64,000 nt of DNA from Bryopsis sp. KO-2023 (Eukaryota; Chlorophyta; Ulvophyceae; Bryopsidales; Bryopsidaceae). Below the pieces are notes generated by a model. The model made no database searches, was not told where the DNA came from, and saw only the letters and a program-made list of their open reading frames with translations. The position numbers were made by a program, and so were the translations under genes. The stretch is taken from the NCBI GenBank assembly GCA_030272585.1, contig BSYQ01000009.1, forward strand, positions 2,294,001-2,358,000, given 5' to 3'. Below, piece after piece: positions 18,940-30,001 of the stretch (positions are counted from its first letter, which is position 1; each line of letters opens with the position of its first letter).

Positions 18940-21549
18940 TCAGTTGGGATGTCTTTCAGAAAATCGATGACAAATGCATGTGGCAACTGGGGGCCACCTG
19001 TGCCAGGTATTGCTTTTTTCAACTCCCCCCCCCCCCCCAAAAAAAAAAGCGAAAGATTTCATTTCAAGATTGTCAGACATCAGAAAAATACCATCTCGGC
19101 AGCAAATCCTGAAATCGATTGATAAGAACCAAGAAACGAAAATTTTCAAAAAAGAGCAAAGCCATTTCGTCTTGAATGAAAAAAATTTCAACAAGATTCA
19201 GGAACGAAAAAACCAATGCCCTGTCATATTAAGAGTGGAGGCCGACCAACATTCAAAAAATACACCGCTTGAACGAATCTTGGCTTTCAATGGATGTGCA
19301 AGAAATCACCCAGTAAGCAAACATTGAATATCAACACAATCAGATTAAAGGAAAATTGCATCGGATGATCCTACATGTTTCTCCACACTGACAAAGCATT
19401 GCTCAATGCAGCGGTGACGACTTCTGAGGAAAAGCTTTCGAAGACGATCGGGCCATCGAATCCCACTCTCATCAATTCAGAAAACAATCCATCGAAGTCC
19501 ACGGAGCCCGTCCCCAAATACCCCCGATGAGCTTCCCCAATGTGCACGTACCTATGTATTAAATCTATTTTTGTTTTATTTTTTCGCCCAAACACCGCCA
19601 ACACTTCGGAATTACTTGAAAAATCTTCTTTAAAAAAAAAGATGGCATATCAACACAGCATCATCCAGACTAAGCAAAACTCAGAAAAGAAAAAGGAAAA
19701 AACAGCAACGAATGGGGTTAAGAAATCGATCCAGTGGACAAACAGAAACTACTTTACCACTGTTGCTAATTTTTGGATGGCTTCCCTTACCCGAGGTTGG
19801 CAGCACAGGTTCGAATCCCAGCCTCCATGCTGTCTTCCTCGATATTCATGTGATATGAATCCATGTGAACCACAACATTCGGCAGCCCGATATCCGACAC
19901 CATTTCCATCGCCTGATCAGCACTCCACAACTATCATTATTCTAACCGATAATTTTTTTTTCAAATGTCGAGGCTGGATGGACTTGTACTTTTGCGTGGC
20001 ACGGGCCCACCGCTCCGAACAATTAACCGCCCCAAAAAAAACGTCCCTTACTAGGAAAAGAATTGTTTCAAACACTGATCAGAAACATCTTTCGCCTTGT
20101 GCAATTTATCACGAAACTCCGTCAATACAAATCAGTCTGGGGGGAAAATTCTTTGTAATAATTTTAATCCAATGCTGAAACTTGCGTTGCATCCAACCAC
20201 CTCCTTGGAGAAAAAAAAAGAATGAAAAAAAGTGTCCGAAAAGGCCAAAGCAATCCCCCCCCCCCCCTCCCTGATCCTTGTTTTTTTTTTCTCATTTTCA
20301 GCCTGGATTAAAACCAAAGCGGAATTCTTTCCGCTTTGAAAAGACATGCCTTTGTACCTGAGATGCGGTGTTCACCAAATTTGACTCATATCGATTCACC
20401 ACTTCCAGGCCCACATCGATGTCCAAATCTTGTGCCATCGATCCGACTTCTCGCAAGGCTTTCACCGAGTTTTCCCAATTAGCCTTGGTGGCGGGTTGGT
20501 CATACTTTCCCATCGCAGAATGCGTCACTCCAGACAGGAAATTTCCACCAAAGCCATGCACTTTTTTCAAGGATGCAATCAACAGTTCTTTGCCTCGCCG
20601 AGAGCATTCCGGATCTTCACTCGAGATGTCCGCATCGAAACGGAGACCCTGGTTTCCACAGGAACGGGATGTTTATGTTTTTAGTCATAACCCTGTAAAA
20701 AAAAATCCAGAAAGAAAAAATACCCAAGCAAACCATTTTCTCGAGGTCAAAATATCATTACCTCATTTATCATTTTTGTTTTGTTTTTAACCCACTTCAT
20801 GATCGATTTGGGGTCGATTTTTTTCTCCCCGTTTGTGAAAACACAGCCTCACTTATTCTTGGAAGTTCGATCGATGTGGAGGATTGTGGGAAGGAAAATT
20901 ATCACCAGGGAACCCGAAGCTGCAAGGCCGTTGTCCTCCAAAATGCTTTTGGTCATTTCTGCATCGATCGTTTCTGGCTCTCCAACACTGACTGCAAGAA
21001 GCAAGTGTTCTGTAAGATGGGTTGGATCGATGTTCGATGAAACGATACTTGAACCCCCCCAAAAAATAAAAATAAAAATTCAGGAACAGGCACAATACAA
21101 ACACACTGCTTTCATTCGTGGGGACTTTGCTGAGCTGTCGACCAACAATGCAATTGTTGCTTGTCTGGCCTAATGCATTTGGAATCCAATGCTCCTCAAT
21201 GGAGGTGTAAGTACCAAAGGTCTGCAACAAATGCACTCTACTACCCCCACCCCCAAATCTATATATATATATATTTTTATATTTTTATTTTTTTAATATA
21301 TATCTTCATCAGAAAACACTCCTGGAGCCTGCAGCACTCATTAACGATCGTCCTACCTTCAATCAGCTGATACCCCAACTCCTTCGTTCTGCGGATCGCA
21401 TTTTCCGCTGCAGCTTTTTCCCAGGTCCCCGTCCAGACGCTCGAGTGTAACCCCAACGGATTTTTGTACTTCGCTCGACAGACTGTTGTGGCAGCCCGCC
21501 TGTTGCATGAACGAATGGATGGCGAAAACGTCGCGCAGTGCATCGACAT
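18940..21549 (-). CDS. Sugar 3-epimerase (D-tagatose/D-allulose 3-epimerase-like), six exons
   Basis: A TIM-barrel isomerase that interconverts ketohexoses at C-3. Exons, 5' to 3' on the minus strand: 21,357-21,549, 20,906-20,991, 20,358-20,648, 19,791-19,930, 19,375-19,551 and 18,940-18,997. All junctions are GT-AG and the phases sum to 945 bases (314 residues plus stop). The N-terminus begins MSMHCATFSPSIRSC, Ser/Arg-rich and possibly organelle-targeting. Then come LGLHSSVWTG, RFDADISSEDPE, the metal-binding Glu in VGLEVVNRYE, the Asp and His in VHMDSYHMN, HIGEAHRGYLG and the last metal Glu in VFESFSS, followed by LSVWRNMW. The set of catalytic residues is complete. The last exon (PPVATCICHRF to the stop) is the least certain. 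Substrate is not predictable. It is divergent from the helicase gene. Confidence 0.85.
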
Positions 21550-21974
21550 GGCAGCTGTATTTTTTATTTTTTTTTTGCAAAATGGGGTGCACCCACACTG
21601 CACACACAGGCCTTCCAGCAAATTCGAACTTATATTCGTTCGATATATTTTTCGAATATATATCCTTCCTGAATGTTTTTTTTCCCTTGGGGTGGGGTTG
21701 CTGTTTCGTTTCGTACAGTCATGAGTGACTGGATCGAATCGGGTTGTTTGAAAGAGTACATAATTTCGGATTAGCGCCTCCCAGCTTTCAAATCCGGTTA
21801 CTTCTGTCGACCCCGTTTCTTTTTTGACCCACAGCCAAGACTCGTTCGCTTTTCAGAAAACCACCGCAAACCAACCACTCTCGAAATTCGCTGTCGCTTG
21901 TTTAAACGCACCGAGGTCTTTTTTTTTCCTTTTCTCCGCTCGTCGACCGCTCCTCTTTCGAGCGAAAAGAAAGG
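21550..21974. promoter_or_regulatory. Shared intergenic region of two divergent genes
   Basis: 425 bp separate the epimerase start (minus) from the helicase start (plus). It holds T runs and a pyrimidine-rich leader immediately before the helicase ATG (ctcctctttcgagcgaaaagaaagg). A bidirectional promoter is an inference from the layout. No motif is certain. Confidence 0.4.
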
Positions 21975-24900
21975 ATGGCCGACCCTGTTGTGAACGGCGA
22001 ACACGGCGACCTCGACGAGCCTCTCCCAGACTACGACTCCGATGCCGTGGGGCAAGCGACCGATGAAGCGCAAGACGCGGGACTGGCAAGGAAGGGTTTG
22101 GCGGTTCGTTCCACCGGCTTCAAGGAGTTTTTGCTGAAGGCGGAAATCCTTCGCGCTATCGTGGCTAACGGCTTCGAACATCCCTCAGAAGGTGAGGCGA
22201 TATCGAGATCCCAGGATTCGGCGATCGATGGATAACGGACCGGCGCCGACGTTTAGGGGAAAACCGTTCTGGTAGACTTTTCTCCTTCGATTGTCAGAAT
22301 TTGGAATGGTCATGTCACGTCGTTGGGAGCGGGTGATGGACCAGGCTGCTCCTGGTGGCGCTAGATCAATAACCCCTACCTTGATGGGGACAAGCGCCTG
22401 TCCTCACCACTATCTTTGTTTCTTTTTCATCCCCAGCGTTCGATGCGCTGTCCCAAGTTTCCACCCAACGTCCAAACACCCACGAAAAGATGTCCCACCG
22501 CAATACTTGCACCGCAACGGAGCCGATTTTTCGTGCTGGTTCCAAACACGATCTGCACACGTGATAGGTACTCTGCAGGTCCGTGAATTCCTCCGCGGTT
22601 TTTGAGCGTGTTTGTGTGTCGTTTTTCGCTTGCAGTCCAGCATGAATGTATCCCTCAGGCCATCCTCGGCGTGGACTTGCTTTGCCAAGCGAAGTCTGGG
22701 ATGGGGAAAACTGCCGTGTTTGTGCTCTCTTTGCTCCAACAGCTGGAGATCAAGGAAAAGACTTGCAGTGCCCTCGTCCTTTGCCACACTCGAGAGTTGT
22801 CTTTCCAGGTACATATCCTCTGGGAAAAGAAAAAAAAATCAACCATCCCCCTCCCTCCTTTCCCTTTACAAATCATATCAAGGTTTTGGGACACTCGGAA
22901 ATTAAAAGTGGGGGGGAATTTAAAAAAATATATGGAACCAGTAGTCATCACAAATGCTGCCAGCACTTCCATTCTGCATTCTGCCATCTTGCGTGTTACC
23001 AAGGCCTCTGTTCTATGTATGTTGATATCTATGGTGGCTGAATTTCCTGATTTGACATGCAGATCACTCACGAGTTCGAGCGGTTCAGCACCTTCTTGAA
23101 GGATATAAACATCCATCCTATTTTCGGAGGCATGCCCATCGCTCAGCAAAAGACGCTGATGAGCACCAAGTATCCACACATCGTGGTTGGCTGCCCAGGC
23201 AGAGTAAAGCAGGTATTGGCAACTGTCGCAACCACTACCTGGGAAAAACACCTCACACAAAGGCGTGGGGTGGTTTTATGACGATTTCTTGAATTGAGTG
23301 TGATCAGCCCCCGTACGGTGGTTTCCGGAAGAAAATTTGGCATGAAAAATTTTCCTTCTGTTGGGATTTTCTTTCAATCCGATACCAGAGCGCTGACTTG
23401 TGAGTTTGGTCCATTGCAGTTGGCATCAGAGGGCACCCTGAAGTTGGGGCAAGTGAGGCATTTCGTGCTGGATGAATGCGACAAAATGCTGGAAAAAGTT
23501 GGTAAGTGCATATTCCATCTTAATTTTTTTTTCAACCAGTATGCTTCGCACCATATGCCAGTGTCCATTTTTGAGGTCGAGAACGTGCCGTCTTTTATGG
23601 TCATGCCATGTCAACTAACCTTTCAAATTGTTGCTACTTGCAGATATGAGGGCAGATGTTCAGGAGATTTTCAAAATGACCCCCCACGATAAACAAGTGA
23701 TGATGTTCAGTGCCACCTTATCCCCGGAGATGCGAGCGGTCTGCAAGAAGTTCATGACAGACGTACGTGTTACCTCGGATTCCATGCAAGCCCTCAATCC
23801 TGGCCCTTGTGTGTCGGTGCCTGTGGTTGGCTAAAACAGGGACACCCACTCTCAACAGTGAACAACATCACCCCAGTCTCAAGTCAAATCAACCCTGTTC
23901 TCTCTCCATGTATTTCGGAAGACTCGTATGTGTGTGATTCTGTCGTGACGCACTCCGGAGGCACCGAAATGGGAAGAAAAAAAAAGAATGAGAAATGAGT
24001 GAGAGAGAGGGAGATGGAAAGAGATAAGAAATTGACCTGATGGGGGGAAAAATCGCAAAACAGCGAGATGAAAAGAAGGCAGAGTATGACTAAGGATGCA
24101 GAGCGTTCACATCGTACCCTCGTTCGTTTTTTTTTCTTCCTTTTTTGGCTTGATGCAAACCCCTCCAAGTTTGATTTGCCTTAGATCCTCCTTGTTCTTT
24201 TTTTCCCCTTTCGTTGGTTTATACACACCGTGCATAATTTTGGATGGTGGGTGTGGCTCCCACATCTCCTCGGATGGAGTTGGTGTCGGGGGCTTCTTTT
24301 TTTTTCGGCGCATAGTGATCATCGAATGTGGGGTGCGGGGTGAATATCAGTCCCTGATTGTCTATTTCCTGGAATTATCCATTGTGTTGGCCACGCACAG
24401 GAAATATGCCGGGAGTTGTGTTTTTTTTTGGGGGCGGGGAGAGAGACATGGCTTGCTTAGCATCCCCCTTATGCACAGAAAGTCTCCAAAAATGGGTCTT
24501 TCCTGTTTGGACTACGCAAGGGGCAATGCATGCACATGAAGGCGGAAAGAAATTCGATATCCCCTCTGTTTTGGCTCTTTTTTTTTTTTTTCGATGCAAA
24601 AAAGCAAAAAAAAAAAAAGAAACGATCAAGAGGGAAAATCAAAAGAGAAAAAGATTTTGCTCGTTAGGCGCACTGGCTCCTCTCTCGACCTCGACACTGC
24701 CGTGTGGAAAAATGAGAGTTGCAAAAAAAAATCTTATCTTTTGGGGTGGGGTTGGCAAAGAAAAAGTGGAAAAAAAGAACTAGCGGAAAGGGAAATCGTT
24801 CGATTATGCCCGTATATCCCCGTGAGAAATTCAGAGTCGCCAGGCTGGATAGGAGATGTACAATACATGCCTGATTGCTTGGGGAGACCTGACTTGCTTG

Positions 24901-26500
24901 AAGGCTGGGGCTGTTTTGGTAACCTTACCTCATCGGTGTTGTGTGATCTTGCCTGTTGAGGAATTGACGATGGCCTTTGGTGTCAATTTCTTTCACTCAA
25001 TCATCATCTTGAGCAAGAAAAAAGACCAATAAAAAACCATAAAAAGGGGGGGGGGTTGGGAAATGGGGGAAATTGATGGCACCATAGGGTGTCCCCCCTC
25101 CTGTTGATGGATTGAGAGGGGATGTGTGTTGTGCAAAGAATTCAGGTTATAGGTTTTTGTGTGTGTTTGGTTTCATGGTGTGGTTTTTCTTTTTGTTTTG
25201 CAGCCTCAGGAGGTGTATGTGGATGACGAGTCGAAGCTGACTTTGCATGGGCTTGTCCAGCATTACGTGATGCTGAACGAGGAGGAGAAAAACAGGAAAC
25301 TGAGCGATCTGTTGGATGCCTTGGATTTCAACCAGGTAGGAATGCTAAAGCCGATGGCAATTTTTTTCTTCACATTTTCCTTTCTTTTTTTTTTTTTTTT
25401 GGCAAAGCAGTTCCGATAAAAGAAAGTATTTGATGATTTATTGGCTTCATATCAGTTCACTCTGTGTTTTGCGCACCTCAAAAATTGCTTCTGGGGACCC
25501 TCCTTTCTTGTGGTTGGTGCCAGTGTGGGGTGGATTTCATCATGTGTGTAGGTGAGGATTTGATAGAGAGATTCGCACAGGATATTGGGGTGGAAAAGGT
25601 GATGTAAACTTGATGGCACTTTTTATTAATTGCTTTTTTCTATGCCTGTATCGCTTAGGTTATGATTTTTGTCAAAAACGTCCCGAGGGCCAGTACGCTG
25701 AACAAGCTGCTGAACCAATACAACTTCCCATCGATCACCCTGCACAGAGGGATGACCCAAGCGGAGAGGCTGGAAGTGTACAAGACCATCAAGGAAGGCA
25801 AAAAGAGGATTTTGGTTGCAACAGATTTGGTGGGCCGAGGTATCGATATCGAGAGGGTGAACATCGTCATCAATTATGACATGCCGGAGACCAGCGAGCT
25901 GTACGGTAACGGAGCGGACACCTATCTGCACAGGGTGGGCAGAGCCGGTCGATTCGGGACCAAAGGTTTAGCGATCACCTTTGTTGCATCGGAGAAAGAC
26001 TCGGTCGTGCTGAACAAGGTGTGTGTGTGTATGTCTGACATGGATGTTACTTTCTTTTCCCCTTGGATTTCTTTGGTGTCCGGCCATTTTCATGTTAATT
26101 CTTATTGTATGAGCATGTGATGAGACAAGTGCAGTTCACCCCACTCATAAAGCACACGTGTTGAGAAAAATCTGTACTCTGATGCCGACAATCTTAGCTG
26201 TGAATATGTTTGTTTCTTTTTCTTTTTTTTATTGTATTCTTAAACTGCAATCCCACAGATCATTTGGGAAACCCAGCGATGTATTCGAAATGCCCAGTGC
26301 TTCTTGCTGTGCTATGCTGTGCTGTCCTATGTTAGCTTTCTTTTGGAAAAAGGGAAGTGCCTTTTTCGAATCGTGTGTGTGTCCGTCTTTCTGATTGTTT
26401 TATTGGGGTGAAATTTTTTCAGGTTCAAGAGCGATTTGATGTGGACATCAAGCCATTGCCAGATCATGTGGATCCAGCATCATACATGAATGTTAAGTAA
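21975..26500 (+). CDS. UAP56: DEAD-box RNA helicase of the UAP56/DDX39/Sub2 type, eight exons
   Basis: An ATPase that helps assemble the spliceosome and loads export factors on mRNA in the nucleus. Exons: 21,975-22,191, 22,636-22,808, 23,063-23,212, 23,420-23,501, 23,644-23,762, 25,204-25,335, 25,659-26,018 and 26,423-26,500. All are GT-AG and phase-consistent, 436 residues, close to the family's usual ~428. Motifs in order: [15 protein letters not shown]-motif [16 protein letters not shown], motif I SGMGKT, TRELSFQ, GCPGRV (normally TPGR), motif II DECD, motif [21 protein letters not shown] and [10 protein letters not shown]. The N-terminus is acidic ([10 protein letters not shown]), as in UAP56. 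Odd point: between NYDMP and DTYLHRV there are about six extra residues ([10 protein letters not shown]). Intron 5 is the largest at 1.44 kb. Confidence 0.95.
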
Positions 26501-28242
26501 ACGTTCTGGTTGGGGGAAAAAAGTGGATCATTTAGAGAACAACGAAGGCAAAAATAGTTGGCGAAAAAAAAAAAAGAACAACAGCCCGCTGGGTTTTCAT
26601 TGTTTGTGCTGTGGCGGGGTTGTGCGTGGAATTCTGGGGTGGGGTGAGTGGTTGAAAAAAAAAAGACTGCCAGATGAAAAACATGGGGAGGATTTGATTG
26701 AAAGCAAGGGGGCAAGATTGGTTGGGAGAGCCATGTCTAAGCTGGGGAGAACTGAGGGAGGAAAAGAATAGGAAAAGTAGCGATGGTGGACGAACGCTTG
26801 GGATTTAAAGAGCCCATTGGCTGTGCGGTACAGTGTTAATTTTCCCCTGACAAACTGAGGTGAACAGTGGAAAAAAGAGGGGGGGAGGGGAGAGGGAAAA
26901 ACAAAGGAACGCTTTTTGAAACACACGGAGAGTGAGTGGAAGAGAATTTCCTTGGGAAAAAATGTCAGGCTTTTTTTCTGTCTGTGGGGAGGTGTTGGTG
27001 GGTGGATGGATGTTTTCTTCTTGTTTTCTTTCCCCCGTTTTTGTTTCTCTTCTGTGGTGAATGAAGGTTATTTTCTTTTTCTTTTCTGTTCCCTTTTTTT
27101 CCTAATATTCTGCACGATAATCTGTTTTATTGGCATGCAGCACTCAATTGATGGATTTTTTGAGGGGAATGGAAAAAAGAAAGGTGGTCTGGGGAAAACG
27201 GGGAGGAGGAGGTGGTGGGTTCATAGATATTCCAAGTGGGGGGTTGTAGGAGGTTTCCAAAAAAAAAAAAGAGAACAAAACAAAGGAAAAGGTAAAACAA
27301 AAATTGGAAAAGAGATCGGAGAGAAAAAGTCCTTGAGCTGTTTTTTTTTTCTCTTTTCCTGTTTTTTTTTCTTTTATCGAAAATTGAACCGGGCATATGG
27401 AAACATGAAAACAGGTTGTGGACGTTTCTGGATTGGTGGACGCTCATTTTTTTTGGAAATCAGTTGCAAAACAAGGGGAAAAAAAAGAAACAAACCGGCG
27501 AAGGAACAAATATATGGGGGGTTTGTGGAATAGCCAGCAGTATTGAGATGTATGTTTCGGAGTGGGGAGCCCTTGTAACGCACTCTTTTTATTGTGGTGT
27601 ATTGGTTTGCAGTGGCTGTTCTCTTGGACGGGCAAAATGTGTGGAGAAATCATTCATTTTTTTTCTTAATTCATGTGGGGAACATAAAAGGGGGGGGGGG
27701 GGGGTGAGGGTTTGATGGCTATTTTTTTAAAACCTAATAATTAATCATGAAGTGTTTCTGCACTTTTTTTTTTGCTGGGGTATTTTGAAAGCAAAGGAGA
27801 AATGCAGAAAAATGAAACGGAGGAGAATTTAATTTGGAAAAAAAAAAGCAAGCCGAAGTCTGGCTGTGTTATAGTGGTTCAATGGGGGGTTGATATAGGT
27901 TTTTTCTTTTGCTTGTCAGTGGATGCATGTTTAGGGGGAAATGATGGTTGTGAAGATTTTTTTTTTTGTAAAAACGGTTCATTTTTTTTCGAGTGTGCTC
28001 TTTGCATTTCCCGCCCCTTTGGAAAAAGAAAATTCGAAAATGGGGGTGCATAATGGATTTATGACTCGACTTACTCATCTGTTACACGATACACCAGCCA
28101 GCCAAGTGTAGAGCGGACATCTTACTGGCGAAATACAGTGCACAGTGTTTTCTCTGCTGGTTTTACGGAAGTTTTACGCCTGTGTTTGTTTCGTGTGTTT
28201 TTCGCTGGCGATACGAATACTCGGAGGGGAAATTGAAGAAGG
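26501..28242. other. Intergenic, no gene recognised
   Basis: 1.7 kb of G/T-rich DNA with many homopolymer A, T and G runs (for example a 14-base G run near 27,690). Open frames here consist of Lys, Phe and Gly repeats and look like chance. The last ~150 bp are likely promoter and leader of the next gene. Confidence 0.6.
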
Positions 28243-28620
28243 ATGGGGTTGGGGCAATCGAAATATTCTGACAATGATTTCGAGCTGGCCATCCGTGCCG
28301 CGAAAGACTTGGAGTATCTCTTGGAGTCGGAGTTCGGCGCCAGCGGGAAAGGTTTGCACGAGAAAATTAGCTCGGGTTCGGCGACAGGATTGATACCGGA
28401 GAAGCTGGTGAAAAAGATGCGTTATTTGGCGACGCTGAGAAACCAGCTGGTGCACCAGCACGGTTTCAACCGCATCCCCAACCGCGAATCTTTCATACGA
28501 GCCTTCGAAACCTCCGAAATGGAGCTGAAAAGCATCGTCGAGGCCACGCGTCGCCAGAAACACGGCAGGGAAGGGGGTGGCATATTACGTAACGTTTTGA
28601 ACTTCTTCGTGGGGGCTTGA
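28243..28620 (+). CDS. Small HEPN-like protein with N-myristoylation signal
   Basis: 125 residues, one exon. The start MGLGQSKYS fits the N-myristoylation pattern (Gly-2, Ser-6, Lys-7), so the protein may sit on a membrane. The body is predicted helical: an N-terminal helix with DLEYLLESEFGASGKGLHEKI, then LIPEKLVKKMRYLATLRNQLVHQHG, then FIRAFETSEMELKSIVEATRR. LRNQLVH carries the RNxxxH pattern of the HEPN superfamily, in which Arg and His are RNase residues. The GKGLHEKI plus LRN..VH layout also resembles DUF4145-like HEPN proteins. RNase activity is inference; binding without catalysis is equally possible. No toxin, nucleotidyltransferase or other partner lies next to it. Confidence 0.65.
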   Translation: MGLGQSKYSDNDFELAIRAAKDLEYLLESEFGASGKGLHEKISSGSATGLIPEKLVKKMRYLATLRNQLVHQHGFNRIPNRESFIRAFETSEMELKSIVEATRRQKHGREGGGILRNVLNFFVGA

Positions 28621-30001
28621 GAAGATTCAAGAAAAAGGAGCGAAAGAACGAAAGAGTGTTTTTGGGAGGGGAAGAACGACGTTTTCTTTGTTTTTTTTTG
28701 TTTTTTTTAACTGGACGGAGAGGGGGTGTTCCGACGGGTGAGCCTCGAAAAGCCCACACTGGGTGTTGTTTTTTGGTTGCTCGGCAGACGGGCGAGAGAA
28801 TTCTGAATTTTAACCTTAATAATGATTATTAAATAAAATAGCAGAATTTATGGCGGTAAGGAAGCTGGAGGGGAGGGGAAAAAAAAAACAGAAACAAAGG
28901 AAGAAATGAAATGGTACAGAGCAAAGTCTTTTGAAGATATTGCTGTTGGAATATGAAAGCTGTGTATATTAGTTCAATCAAGGGTGTTTTCTTTTCGGTG
29001 GGTTTGTGTGTGTTTCGATTTACGAAAGAAAGAAAGAAAAAAACACCAAGGAACACAATGAGCAAAATAGATTAAGGAAAATAGGATATTTTTTAGTGTT
29101 ATATTCGCTGAGGAGAATGAAATTGGATTTTATCTTTGTTTTTGAGTTTTGGACATGTATCGCCTCGTTATGAGGGTGAGGAAATGCTTTTCAAAGTTTG
29201 GGAGGCCTCAGCCAATTTTTCTTGGACCGGCTGAAGGTCGACAGAGTTTATATATAGGGTAAAAGAAAAAAATTACTTCATAAGGTAGCTATATTGAACC
29301 TGTGAGGTTCCTATTATTGAAGGTGTAGTTGTGAGGCTTGGTTTTTTTTATTAAAGTGGCACAGTCAAGAAAAAAAAAAGAAAGAAAGGAAGAAAGGAAG
29401 GTTTGGCCGAGTTTTTCTTTTTCTTTTTTTTTTGTATTCCACCCGAAGGCAGTTTGTTGACTTGATGGGACTTGGTGATGGGACTGCCGGGTTGAAGAAA
29501 ACGAGGTTTTCTTGACCTTTTTTTTTGTGTTATTTCATCTAATATCATTTGCGGGATTGGGGGAATTACTCGGTGACCAAGTGTCTTGACCAATTCTCAA
29601 GTGGCTGGGTGGTTCGGTGTGTATGTGGACACTGTATCATGTAACTTAAGGGAAAGACGATTTCACAGTAGCCTAGTTGTACGTTGCCTTAGATTTGTTT
29701 CTGGTTTTTTTTTGTCTGCAGTTCAAAGTGAAAATAAGAAAAAAAATCGAGTGCAGAGGGGTTTTCGTGGCATGGATGGCGTTACCCAACCAAATCACAT
29801 CACGCTCATGGTTAGCAAAATTGTTTGCGACCGCCGTTCCTCTGACTCATCCATGTCTGACATCGGCGCAGAAAAAACGGATTCGTGCAACCCGTTGCAG
29901 AAACAGAAATACCATGTACTCGCTGCAAGCAAGACACTTAAGTGCGAGGGGTGGTTTGCGATGGGCAGTTCGCCACACACTGCTTGGCTGTAAACAGCAC
30001 C
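28621..30001. other. Intergenic, no gene recognised
   Basis: Mostly A/T- and G-rich. A tatatata-like element near 29,252 and the GC-richer 29,760-30,001 probably belong to the promoter and leader of the protease gene. An AG at about 29,720 (tttgtctgcag) could be the acceptor of an intron in the 5' untranslated region. Confidence 0.5.

Noticed and set aside
18546-19112. 188-codon plus-strand open frame
   Set aside because: Low-complexity Lys/Asn/Pro sequence that runs antisense to the last epimerase exon.
19791-19850. ggttcgaatcc-like box B near 19,810
   Set aside because: It lies inside exon 4 of the epimerase (minus strand AGIRTC codons) and no tRNA fold surrounds it.
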